Positions 26,711 to 35,083 of a stretch of 64,000 nucleotides of DNA are shown here, piece by piece. The stretch lies in contig JAKVNF010000001.1 of assembly GCA_022483465.1 (NCBI GenBank), positions 1,488,001 to 1,552,000 of the forward strand. The letters are read 5' to 3'. The notes beneath the pieces were generated by a model. That model did no database searches. It saw only the letters and a list, made by a program, of their open reading frames with translations, and was not told where the DNA came from. Both the position numbers and the translations under genes were made by a program. This stretch comes from Lachnospiraceae bacterium. GTDB lineage: Bacteria > Bacillota > Clostridia > Lachnospirales > Lachnospiraceae. Numbering within the stretch: the first letter of the stretch is position 1; every line of letters starts with the position of its first letter.

Positions 26711-28044
26711 GCGTCGTCCTCCTTTTTCGCACTGCCCTGCAAAAAGCCAAAGTCGCGGAGCTTCTGCTGCATGTCCTGTGCCGTCTTCGGCCCGATTCCG
26801 GGAAGATCCCGGTACCATTTCGGATTCGCAAGGGACACGCGCACAAGGTCTCCCACGGTGCAGATTCCTGCCCGTGCCATGGCCTCATAGTGCCGGACCT
26901 TCAGGCCAAGGCGAAGGGCAAGATCCGCCTCCGAAATCTGCTCCGCCGCGGCGGGAAGGGGAAAGGTCCAGTGCTCCGCCGCCGCGCAGGCGCGAAGGTT
27001 TGCCTGATATCCGTCCCGGTACCAGGCGGCCACCAGCGGGTCCCGGAGCCGGACCAGGGCCTTGTGGTGGTAGGTGCCAACGGTCCCCGCGGTGCGGTTT
27101 AACTCCCGTCCGATCGCCTCATAGGTCTTTCCATCCCGGTATTTCTCCTGCATCACCCGCTGCTGTTTGGGAACCAGCTGCCCCAGGGCGACAAAAAGCC
27201 CTGTGATCTGATCCTCTGTCCAGGATGCCGGATCCCTCTCCTTGTCCAGGACATGGAAGAGATTCTGGGGATAGGGAAGGCTTCTGCTTCCACGGCCCGG
27301 GCGGTCGCTGCCGTAGGCAAGAAGCGCCCGAATTTCCCGCTCCCCCGCCTGCGGTACGATCTCCTTTACCCTTGCTTCCAGCTTCTCCAGAGAGGTCTTC
27401 GGCTCCTCCCGGTAGCAGGAGGTGACGAGTTCCCGCCCGAAGAGGTGCTCCGGGGTCGTGAGCACCGCGATGGGCCAGCCGTAGGACGCGCCCTTTTTGT
27501 TCACCCGCTGCCGGAAGCCGGCGCAGACCAGGTAGGTCTCCATCTCCAGCCCGGTGAGGGTCCCGGCGAAGTTCTTCTCTCCGCCCTTTCCAAAGCCCGC
27601 CTTCTCCCGCACCTCAAAGGAGAAGCGCTCCGCATCCGCCTGGTCCCCGAAGAAGAGATCCATGATCTTCTTTTGCCGGTAGGAGGCGAGCTCATCCTCC
27701 CACCTGGCGTCAAAGTCGTACCCGTCCCGCCGGTAGTTCGCAAAGACCGGGAGCCAGTCCCGGGCGACAAAGCCCGCCCGGCCCCCGAAGAACTTGCCGT
27801 AGACAACCTGCCGCCTTTCGGTCAGCGTGATCCGCCATTCCCAGGGATCCGTCCCGGGATCTCCGGTCCACCAGTCCTCCGGGGCGGTCCGCTCCTCCAC
27901 GGAAAAGCCCGGCACCTCCCCGGCAAAGAGGGGCAGAAAGCCGATCTGTTCCACGAGGGCCTCCAGATCCGCCGCGCTGTGCAGGCAGGCGGGATCTGAG
28001 GCGGGGATGCCCCGCATGATCCACGTTCCGTTTTCCACTGACAT
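26704..28044 (-). CDS. AlkZ-related N-terminal region fused to sigma-4-like and alpha-CTD-like domains
   Basis: 446 residues, starting at 28044 behind AAAGGAGAG. Residues about 30-220 (GFLPLFAGEVPGFSVEE, WWTGDPGTDPWEWR, FFGGRAGFVARDWLP) resemble the AlkZ-related proteins of Clostridia, relatives of winged-helix DNA glycosylases. Residues 283-336 (LVALGQ-type start, VPKQQRVMQEKYRDGKTYEA, TAGTVGTYHHKALVRLR) look like sigma-70 region 4, which reads -35 elements. Residues 375-434 (LGLKVRHYEAMARAGICTVG, DLPGIGPKTAQDMQQKL) look like the RNA polymerase alpha C-terminal domain. DNA binding is likely; glycosylase activity is not proven. Coupled to a GNAT gene. Confidence 0.65.
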   Translation of the reverse strand: MSVENGTWIMRGIPASDPACLHSAADLEALVEQIGFLPLFAGEVPGFSVEERTAPEDWWTGDPGTDPWEWRITLTERRQVVYGKFFGGRAGFVARDWLPVFANYRRDGYDFDARWEDELASYRQKKIMDLFFGDQADAERFSFEVREKAGFGKGGEKNFAGTLTGLEMETYLVCAGFRQRVNKKGASYGWPIAVLTTPEHLFGRELVTSCYREEPKTSLEKLEARVKEIVPQAGEREIRALLAYGSDRPGRGSRSLPYPQNLFHVLDKERDPASWTEDQITGLFVALGQLVPKQQRVMQEKYRDGKTYEAIGRELNRTAGTVGTYHHKALVRLRDPLVAAWYRDGYQANLRACAAAEHWTFPLPAAAEQISEADLALRLGLKVRHYEAMARAGICTVGDLVRVSLANPKWYRDLPGIGPKTAQDMQQKLRDFGFLQGSAKKEDDAW

Positions 28045-28218
28045 GGTCTCTCCTTTCTGTGCTGCTGACATTGTACCCCGGGACGGGCGCCGCTTCACCC
28101 TCCGCATGTTTTCCCATTTCTGATTTTCCTGCAACCCGGCCCATGGTAATGTTGTCCTATGAAGTAAAAGGGGTTCCGTGCGCCCCGCAGCATCCATCGC
28201 CACGGATTGGAGGAGTTT

Positions 28219-29928
28219 ATGATGATAAAATCTCATCCTGCCGCCCTCGGGGGGATCCTTGCCGTTTCCCTCTTTGCCGCCGGCTGCGCAGAGACCTCTG
28301 CCCCCGCCGCGCAGCAAAACGCCGCTTCCGAAGCCGCTTCCATATCGGAGACCGAGGCGGCCGCAGCCAAAACCACAGAGGAAGAAATCCCGGAAACGGG
28401 AACCGCAGAGACAGCATCCACAGAGGAAACCGCTCCGGAAGAGGAAACGGAAGTATCCGGCGCTTTGCCCTCCGGGGCGCTCCTCACAAAAAGCTCTGTC
28501 TGGGCCGGCGCCCAGCGGGAGGACGGCACATTTCTCACCGAGGTCACCTACGACCAGCTCGCGCAGGATACCACCGATTACGCGGGGATCCTCTTCGGGG
28601 AGGCCGGCGCTTCTCCCGCACCGGATGGGCTCGAAGCCGCCCTTGCCGCCTGCAACAATGCCGTCCGCACCGGGGCGGAGTCTGCCGCCTTGCAGCTCAA
28701 AGAGGCCGCGCTCTCGGACGACACCCTCTCTTCCGACGATACCAGCTGCTACTACACCCTGCACAGCCGTCTTTACGTGCAGCGGTCCGATGCTGCCGTG
28801 CTGAGCGTCCTTCTCTATACCGATACGTACTCCCACGGCGCCCACGGAAGCCAGGCCTTTGCGGGATACAACTATGACCTTCGCACCGGAAAAGCCCTCA
28901 CGCTGGCCAGCTGCTTTTCCGATCTCTCCGTGCTCCCCGCAAGGATCCAGGAGCGCCTCGCTGCGCTCTATCCGGACGTCTCCCTGGATGAGAGCGCCGT
29001 GCAGCAGGTCTTTTCCCTCGCAAAGTCCCCCGAGACCGGAGGCGCCCTCCCTTTCACCTTCGGCCCCTGCGGCGTCACCTTCTGGTTTGCGCCGGGGGAT
29101 CTGAGCGCCTACGCGGCGGGCGCCATGACCGCCACCTTCTCCTACGCGGAGCTCTCCGATGTCCTTGCAGACGGTCTTGCCCCCGAAGCGGAAAGCCCTG
29201 CCATCCAGTCCCTGCCCGAGTCGGTCCCCTATGACACCGGGCGGGAGGATGCGCCCCTTCTCTTCTATGCCGTCCCGGAAGAGATAGACGGCGCAGAGAC
29301 CGGAAACCTGACGGTCTCCGTGACCTTTGACGGCCGCGCCGCCTCCCTCCCCCTTGTCGGCTATGGGGCGGAGTACGGCCTCGCTGATATGGGAGCGCGG
29401 CAGAGCCTTCTGATCAACACAAGACAGGACGATGACTGGGAGACGCTCTCCCTGTTTGACCTTGCCGGCGGGTCGCTCTCCGGCGACGGTTCCGCCCTGG
29501 GGATGGGGCTTTACGGCCACATCCCGATGGACCCTGCCTGCTTTGTCATGGAAAAGCGGATCCAGACCCTGGGGACCTCCCTGGTATCCACCCTCTGCGG
29601 GCTGGGAACAGACGGCCGCCCCGCCGCCCTCTCCCCCTGGTTTGTCGAGGATCAGCGCGTCGGGGACAGCCTGACGGCAAAGGAGGACGTTCCGGCAGAG
29701 CGCGGCGCCTCCGGAACAAACCCGGATGCCGCATCCCTGACAGAGGGCACCATCCCCGCGGGGACCGTGCTCACCCCGCTTCGCACCAACGGGACGGACA
29801 CGGTGGACTGCCTCACAGGAGACGGCAGGCTGGTGCGGATTACCGTGGATAATCCGGAGTCCTGGCCCCAGACCATCGGCGGTACCGACATCGAGACCCT
29901 CTTTGACGGCATCGGTTTTGCCGGATAA
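28219..29928 (+). CDS. Secreted lipoprotein with DUF3298-like domain
   Basis: About 569 residues. The lipobox LFAAGCAE sits near residue 20, followed by a long Ala/Glu/Thr-rich linker (about 25-80). The middle (YYTLHSRLYVQRSDAAVLSV, SHGAHGSQAFAGYNYDLRTG) matches the DUF3298/RsiV-type fold found in anti-sigma and wall-associated proteins. The C-terminus carries two SH3-like stretches (GTVLTPLRTNGTDTVDCLTG). GGAGG precedes the ATG at 28219. It stands alone and ends in a terminator. The ligand is unknown. Confidence 0.7.
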   Translation: MMIKSHPAALGGILAVSLFAAGCAETSAPAAQQNAASEAASISETEAAAAKTTEEEIPETGTAETASTEETAPEEETEVSGALPSGALLTKSSVWAGAQREDGTFLTEVTYDQLAQDTTDYAGILFGEAGASPAPDGLEAALAACNNAVRTGAESAALQLKEAALSDDTLSSDDTSCYYTLHSRLYVQRSDAAVLSVLLYTDTYSHGAHGSQAFAGYNYDLRTGKALTLASCFSDLSVLPARIQERLAALYPDVSLDESAVQQVFSLAKSPETGGALPFTFGPCGVTFWFAPGDLSAYAAGAMTATFSYAELSDVLADGLAPEAESPAIQSLPESVPYDTGREDAPLLFYAVPEEIDGAETGNLTVSVTFDGRAASLPLVGYGAEYGLADMGARQSLLINTRQDDDWETLSLFDLAGGSLSGDGSALGMGLYGHIPMDPACFVMEKRIQTLGTSLVSTLCGLGTDGRPAALSPWFVEDQRVGDSLTAKEDVPAERGASGTNPDAASLTEGTIPAGTVLTPLRTNGTDTVDCLTGDGRLVRITVDNPESWPQTIGGTDIETLFDGIGFAG

Positions 29929-29942
29929 CCCAGCACAGCAAA

Positions 29943-29985
29943 AGCCCGGTTCCGGTCCCATCAGGGGACCGAAGCCGGGTTTTTT
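29943..29985 (+). terminator. Terminator of the lipoprotein gene
   Basis: AGCCCGGTTCCGGTCCC pairs with GGGACCGAAGCCGGGT (one bulge) around ATCAG, followed by TTTTTT. Confidence 0.85.
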
Positions 29986-30008
29986 GGAGGAACAATGAAA
30001 GAAAGAAA

Positions 30009-30866
30009 TTACTCTTTGACGCCGCCGAGCTGCACACCGCCCACGATGTACTTGGACAGGAGCAGGTAGACGATGATGACCGGGAAGATCGAGAAGGCAA
30101 TGGTCATGTAGACGATGCCCATATCGAACTTCAGGAAGTCCGCGCCGCGGAGCTCTGCGATCAGAACGGGGAGCGTCTTCTTTGTCTCGGTCTTGAGGAC
30201 CAGGCTGGGCGTAAAGTAATTGTTCCAGCTTCCGACAAAGGTGAAGATCGCCTGCACGGCGATGGCGGGCTTCATCAGGGGAATCACGATCTTATTGAAG
30301 GTGTAGAATTCCCCGGCGCCGTCCATTCTTGCCGCCTCAATCAAGGAGATGGACAGGACCGAATCCATGTACTGCTTCAGGTAGAAAAACGTGGCCGGTG
30401 CCGCGATGGAGGGGATGATCAGTCCCACATAGCTGTCCATCAGCTTCATCTTGGTCAGCAGCTGAATGAAGCCGAGAGCGGTGACCTGGGTGGGGATCAT
30501 CATGATCGCCAGGATCAGGGTGTACATCGCCTTTCTCCCCTTGAACCGATATGCGTGGATCGCGTAGGCGGTCATCGTGGAGAAGTAGGTGCACAGGATG
30601 GCCGAGAGACCGGAGACCAGGACCGAGTTGAGCATGCCCCGGACCACCGGCTGGGTGCTGTGGAGCATGCCGGTGAAGTTCTTGACCAGGTTGCTGCCGG
30701 GAAACGGGGTAAAGCCCCGGGAGAGCTCTCCGTTGCTTCTTGTGGCGTTGATAAACAGGATGTAGAACCACACGAGGCAGAGGAAGGACATCAGGATCAG
30801 CACGAAGTAGGCGAGGAACCGCCTTCCGTGCACGCTGTTATGCGGCTTTTTTGTTTTCTGTTCCAT
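30009..30866 (-). CDS. Carbohydrate ABC transporter permease (MalG type)
   Basis: 285 residues, six helices, with the inner-membrane EAA loop SLIEAARMDGAGEFYTFNKI that docks on the ATPase, and an end YIVGGVQLGGVKE typical of the MalG group. It follows the MalF-type gene by 12 bp. No ATPase is encoded nearby, as is usual when one MsiK-like ATPase serves several importers in Firmicutes. Confidence 0.9.
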   Translation of the reverse strand: MEQKTKKPHNSVHGRRFLAYFVLILMSFLCLVWFYILFINATRSNGELSRGFTPFPGSNLVKNFTGMLHSTQPVVRGMLNSVLVSGLSAILCTYFSTMTAYAIHAYRFKGRKAMYTLILAIMMIPTQVTALGFIQLLTKMKLMDSYVGLIIPSIAAPATFFYLKQYMDSVLSISLIEAARMDGAGEFYTFNKIVIPLMKPAIAVQAIFTFVGSWNNYFTPSLVLKTETKKTLPVLIAELRGADFLKFDMGIVYMTIAFSIFPVIIVYLLLSKYIVGGVQLGGVKE

Positions 30867-30878
30867 AGCGTCCTCCTC

Positions 30879-31817
30879 TCATCGATCCGTCTTCTCGTCG
30901 TTGCCCGTGATGTGGAACACCGCGATACTCAGCACACCGGTCAGCAGGAACATCAGGACGGACAGGGCACCGCCCATGCCGTAGTTCTTGCTGTACAGGT
31001 GCTTGTTCAGCCACATGACCATGGTCATCGTGTTGCGGGCCGGATCGCCGCTGCCGTTGGTCAAAATCTGCGGCACATCGAACATCTGCAGGCCGCCGAT
31101 CAGGGAAGTGATCAGCACGTACACGAGGATCGGGCGGAGCAGGGGAAGGGTGATGCGGCGGAAGATCTGGTTCGCCGAGGCACCGTCCACCTCTGCGGCC
31201 TCAAACAGCGTGGGGTCGATGCCCATCATGCCGGCCATCAGCAGGATCGTCGTGTTGCCGGTCCACATGATGAAGTTCATGAAGCCCACCAGGCTCCTCG
31301 TCGCGACGGTGCTGGAGAAGAACTTGAAGGGCTTGGAGATCAGGCCCATCTGCACCAGCATGGAGTTCACCGGGCCGCTGTCCGCAAACAGGGTGAAGAA
31401 CAGCATGGCGAAGGCGGAGGCCATGATCAGGTTGGGCAGGTAGATGACGGTCTTGAAGAACCGCTTTCCCCTCAGGTTCAGCGAGGGATCCGTAAACCAG
31501 GCAGCCAGAAGAAGGGAGACCAGAATCTGCGGGATGAAGCCGATCAGCCACATGATCAGGGTGTTGCCCACGTACTTCCACAGGTCCGGGCTGGAGAGGA
31601 TCTTGGCGTAGTTGGCAAAGCCGATGAAGTTGGGTCCGATCTGCTTGAGTCCGGAGCGGTAGTTCTCGAAAAAGCTGTTGTAGATGGTGGTCGCCAGCGG
31701 GATCAGCTGGAAGATCACGAAGACGATGAAGAAGGGCAGCAGGAAGATATACCCCCAGCGGTTATACCGCATCACTTTCTTACTACCCCCGTTGGTTGAT
31801 TTTGTATTCGCCGCCAT
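30879..31817 (-). CDS. Carbohydrate ABC transporter permease (MalF type)
   Basis: 312 residues from the ATG at 31817 (GGAGGGAAACCC). It starts MAANTKSTNGGSKKVMRYNR and then six helices, with EAA loop LFEAAEVDGASANQIFRRIT. It makes the channel with the MalG-type protein downstream. A GC-rich hairpin without a T tract lies between it and the binding-protein gene. Confidence 0.9.
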   Translation of the reverse strand: MAANTKSTNGGSKKVMRYNRWGYIFLLPFFIVFVIFQLIPLATTIYNSFFENYRSGLKQIGPNFIGFANYAKILSSPDLWKYVGNTLIMWLIGFIPQILVSLLLAAWFTDPSLNLRGKRFFKTVIYLPNLIMASAFAMLFFTLFADSGPVNSMLVQMGLISKPFKFFSSTVATRSLVGFMNFIMWTGNTTILLMAGMMGIDPTLFEAAEVDGASANQIFRRITLPLLRPILVYVLITSLIGGLQMFDVPQILTNGSGDPARNTMTMVMWLNKHLYSKNYGMGGALSVLMFLLTGVLSIAVFHITGNDEKTDR

Positions 31818-31840
31818 GGGTTTCCCTCCTGAGAAAGAAG

Positions 31841-31873
31841 AGGTGCCTGCCCGTCTTCTGCGTGCAGGCACCT
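31841..31873 (-). other. Intercistronic hairpin after the binding-protein gene
   Basis: AGGTGCCTGC and GCAGGCACCT are exact 10-bp arms. The minus strand downstream is CTCTTCTTTC, a weak T tract, so it looks like an mRNA 3'-end stabiliser or leaky terminator that favours the binding protein over the permeases. Confidence 0.6.
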
Positions 31874-31914
31874 TTCCGGTTAATGCTTCGTTACGTGCTC
31901 AACTCTTGTGGAAC

Positions 31915-33366
31915 TCAGTCTGTGGTCAGCTCCGGATACTTCTCGGTGATGGCCGTGTTGAATGCTGCGAGGGCATCGTCATAGGTTGCATAGCTTCCGT
32001 CAAAGTAGCCCTTCATTGCGGTCTGGAACTCCTCGTTGCAGCCCTGATCGTAGTCAGAGATGTTGCTCATGTCGACCTTCTCCGCACCTGCTGCCAGCAT
32101 TGCGTAAGGGTTCTGTCCGCCCAGCAGAGCGAGGTTACCGGAATCATCCGATGCCAGAGACTCCAGGACGCTCTTGTTGTTGACGCAGTCGGAATCCTTC
32201 TGCGCGATGTCCTTCATGATGTCGGGATCGGTGCACATCTTCAGCATGATGTCCTTGACCAGCGTCGGGTTGTCGGTTCCCTCTGCTGCGCAGATCCAGG
32301 TGCCGCCCCAGTAGAAGGACTGCGGTCCGGTGACAAAGCCCCAGCCGCCGTTGGCTGCGATGGACTGCGGATCATCCGCAGAAAGGCTGAAGTTGAAGAA
32401 CCATGCGGGTCCGAAGTAGCAGAATACCTTTCCGTCCGGATACTTGCCCTTTGCCCAGTCATCGCCCCAGAGCTCATAGGTGTTCTCCTCGCCGGCATCT
32501 GCCAGGGCCTTGGAGTCATCCACCCACTTCTTGATGTTGTCGTCGACATTGACCTTGCCATCCACAACCCAAGGCGTGGTCACGTTGTTGGAGTAGACAT
32601 GGTAGGTGTCGTTCACGGAGCACATCGTGTAGCCCGCATCCTTTGCCTTTGCGGCCACATCGTTGAACTTATCCCAGGAATCCAGCTGCGACTGCACCTC
32701 GTCCGGATCGTCGGTGCCGAGGACGGCCTTGGCTGCTTCGCGGTTGTAGATCAGACCGGCGGAGCAGGCCTGCCAGGAGATACCGCGCTGGCTGCCGCTG
32801 GCGTCGGTGACGATGTCCTTGGTGTACTGATACTGATCTGCCAGATCGTCTGCGGTGATGCCCAGCTCATCCATGCTCATGGCCACTGCCGGATCGGCGT
32901 TCATGTACTTGAGGGCATAGTCTGCCTCGACGAGGAAGATATCCACTCTGTCATCTGCTGCCGCATCTGTGTTGCCGGGCAGGATGGAGTCCAGGTTGTT
33001 CTGGTAAGCGTTGTCATCGGTGGGGGTGATGATCCACTTCACGGTGACGTCGCCGATCTTGCCGGTGGTGTCATCCACCTTCTCGTATCCCGGATAGTGA
33101 TCGGTAATTCTGGACTGGAACTCGGTGTTCCAGCACTGGATGTTGAGGACCTTGCCCTCATCGGCGCCGGTGGCGGCTGCCTCAGTGGTGGTGTCCGCCG
33201 CGGCCTCGGTGGCGGCGGGAGCAGCAGCCTCGGTGGCGGCAGAGGTGGCCGCCTCAGTTGCTGCGGTGGAGGCAGCGGTGTCACTGCTGCTGGAAGAGCC
33301 GCAGCCTGCGAGCATTGCTGCTGCGAAGGATGCTGCAAGGATGGTGCTGACGAGTTTCTTCTTCAT
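31915..33366 (-). CDS. Carbohydrate ABC transporter substrate-binding lipoprotein
   Basis: 483 residues of solute-binding family 1. The lipoprotein signal ends LAGCGSSSSS, followed by a Thr/Ala/Glu-rich linker of about 45 residues. KVLNIQCWNTEFQSRITDHYP opens the first lobe, and KYMNADPAVAMSMDELGI, WQACSAGLIYNREAAK and CYFGPAWFFNF follow. It delivers a sugar or oligosaccharide to the two permeases downstream. The exact sugar is not readable. A LacI-like half-palindrome lies about 70 bp upstream. Confidence 0.88.
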   Translation of the reverse strand: MKKKLVSTILAASFAAAMLAGCGSSSSSDTAASTAATEAATSAATEAAAPAATEAAADTTTEAAATGADEGKVLNIQCWNTEFQSRITDHYPGYEKVDDTTGKIGDVTVKWIITPTDDNAYQNNLDSILPGNTDAAADDRVDIFLVEADYALKYMNADPAVAMSMDELGITADDLADQYQYTKDIVTDASGSQRGISWQACSAGLIYNREAAKAVLGTDDPDEVQSQLDSWDKFNDVAAKAKDAGYTMCSVNDTYHVYSNNVTTPWVVDGKVNVDDNIKKWVDDSKALADAGEENTYELWGDDWAKGKYPDGKVFCYFGPAWFFNFSLSADDPQSIAANGGWGFVTGPQSFYWGGTWICAAEGTDNPTLVKDIMLKMCTDPDIMKDIAQKDSDCVNNKSVLESLASDDSGNLALLGGQNPYAMLAAGAEKVDMSNISDYDQGCNEEFQTAMKGYFDGSYATYDDALAAFNTAITEKYPELTTD

Positions 33367-33433
33367 AAACTTACCTCCCTAACCTTGATGGGTCATTCGA
33401 GCGGAGCGGTTCCCTTTGCCGTTCGCCTGTTAA

Positions 33434-33447
33434 CTAAATCGTTTACG
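33434..33447. promoter_or_regulatory. LacI-family-like operator
   Basis: CTAAATCGTTTACG has the central CG flanked by A/T-rich half sites (GTAAACGATTTA on the other strand) typical of LacI/GalR proteins. It departs from the strict CcpA cre consensus at both outer positions. Confidence 0.35.
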
Positions 33448-33663
33448 TTAATAACGTACCCTCATTTTTCACAAAATGCAATAGGAATTCCTCATTTTCT
33501 CCTCTATTTTTTTGCATCACCCGGTCAGCTTCCATGATTTTGTCCTATTCTGTCCCCGATCTCCCGGAGATTTTGGCGTATTTATCCCCAATTTTAAGAA
33601 ATCGTTTAATGTCCGCCCGGCGAAATTTTCGCGCCCAGCGAAACAAAGTCCTTGCACGACAAA

Positions 33664-33697
33664 AAGACCGGTCCTGCATGGGATCCGGATCGGTCTT
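33664..33697 (-). terminator. Terminator of the truncated binding-protein gene
   Basis: Arms AAGACCG(G)TCC and GGATCGGTCTT; on the minus strand the stem is followed by TTTTTG. It separates the two binding-protein loci. Confidence 0.75.
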
Positions 33698-33717
33698 CTT
33701 GCGTGCTGGCAGGCAGC

Positions 33718-34915
33718 TCACTGGCTGTTGGACGCCTTCCACTCGCTGTACTGCTCCTGGGCGGCCTTCAGGATGTCCTGATAGCCGGCGCCGTCGAGCT
33801 CATTCTGGTACTCCTCGATCGTGGCATCCACCTGGCCCTCGGCGTAGCCGCCCAGCTCCAGGGAGAAGCCGTAGGTGTTGAACTTGTCGATGCAGGCGGC
33901 GACCTTGTCGGTCAGACCCGCTGCATCCGCGTTGAAGCAAAAGCCCGTGGACGGATAGGCCTTCGCGTTCTCGTTGAAGGTATCATACATCTCCACCTTG
34001 TCGTCCGGCTCGCCCACCTCCAGGGTGACGGCCTTGACGGAAGTGGACTCCCAGGGGCTGTGGCTGTAGAGGGTGCCCATGCCCTCCTGGGTGCGGTCCA
34101 CCTTCCCCTCCGTCAGGACGTAGTCAGTGCCCTCGATGCCGTAGGTGAACAGGTTCCCGACCACCGGGTCGGTCTCGAGGACGCCCGGGAAGTCGATGCA
34201 GGCCTTTGCCTTGGTCTCATCGCACTTGGCAGAGATTGCCCAGCAGGATCCCAGCGTGGAGCGGGAGGTGCTGTAGTTGCTGGTCAGATCCGCGAACTCC
34301 TCCGCCTGGTTGCCGTCACGCCCCTCGGACTCCTTGTCGTTCGGGACGGCGGTCCACCAGTAGAACATCCAGTCGCTGGTGGAGCCCACGGTGGCATCGA
34401 CGATCTTGCCCACCTCGTCGTCCGCGTTGAGGTATCCCTTGTCCGCCCAGCGGGACATCATCTTGCAGTAGTTTGCGTAGTCCTCGGTCTGGATCGGGTT
34501 GATCACCTCATCCGTCGACACGTCGACCGCCAGCATGGACTCCATGTTGGTGGCGATGAAGTCGTACTTGCCCATGTAGAAGCGGTAGAACATTGGCGTT
34601 GCGGCGAAGGTGAAGGGATAGCGGATGCCCGCATCCACGGCCTTGTCCATGAAGAGCTCCAGGGCGCTCAGCTTGCCATAGACGTTGTCCTTGGCGTCCA
34701 TGGCGCTCTTGACCTCGTCCGCCGAGACGCCGGCGGCGTCCAGGTTGGACTGCAGCATCTTGAGCTTGTACCCCTCGGCGCCCTCCTTGTAGATCGGGAC
34801 GTAGTAGTCGCGCCCGTCATAGCGGCAGCCCTCCCAGTAGGACTCGGGGATCGCGTTGTACAGGTCGGTGCCGGGCAGAAGATCCGTGATGTCCAGCGCG
34901 GACTTGTTCTTGTGT
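33718..34915 (-). pseudogene. Extracellular solute-binding protein (DUF3502 type), 5'-truncated
   Basis: About 400 residues of a LplA-like sugar-binding protein, from SALDITDLLPGTDLYNAIPE to the DUF3502-type end (YGFSLELGGYAEGQVDATIE). The signal peptide, lipobox and the first lobe's beginning are missing. The frame stays open upstream to 35049, but that part (LRKRHTPFLTFFRAEFQV) has no binding-protein character. No permease genes are beside it. The break near 34915 is 170 bp from the ISL3 element, so the IS edge is not itself the cut. The product could not be exported, hence a pseudogene. Confidence 0.7.
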
Positions 34916-35083
34916 ATCCTATGCGAAGGGGCCATTTGGCGGCACCCCTGCGGTTTTCCCTCTTTCTCCCTTGTCTTTTGCAGGTCCCCCGAAACCTGAA
35001 ATTCCGCCCGGAAAAATGTCAAAAAAGGGGTGTGCCGCTTTCGCAGCACATCCTCTTCAGTAAGAAACCTGTTTGGTTTTTTT
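34916..35083. other. Non-coding stretch between truncated gene and IS
   Basis: About 170 bp without a convincing gene. On the minus strand it contains TTGACATTTTTCCGGGCGG, possibly the old promoter or leader of the sugar operon brought next to the truncated gene by an internal deletion. It ends in GGTTTTTTT at the IS boundary. Confidence 0.4.

Noticed and set aside
28045-29961. A minus-strand extension of the AlkZ-like gene by more than 600 codons
   Set aside because: It is antisense to the lipoprotein gene, and the true start has a good ribosome site at 28044.
33434-33447. Strict CcpA cre site
   Set aside because: The centre fits but the outer bases do not; kept only as a LacI-like candidate.
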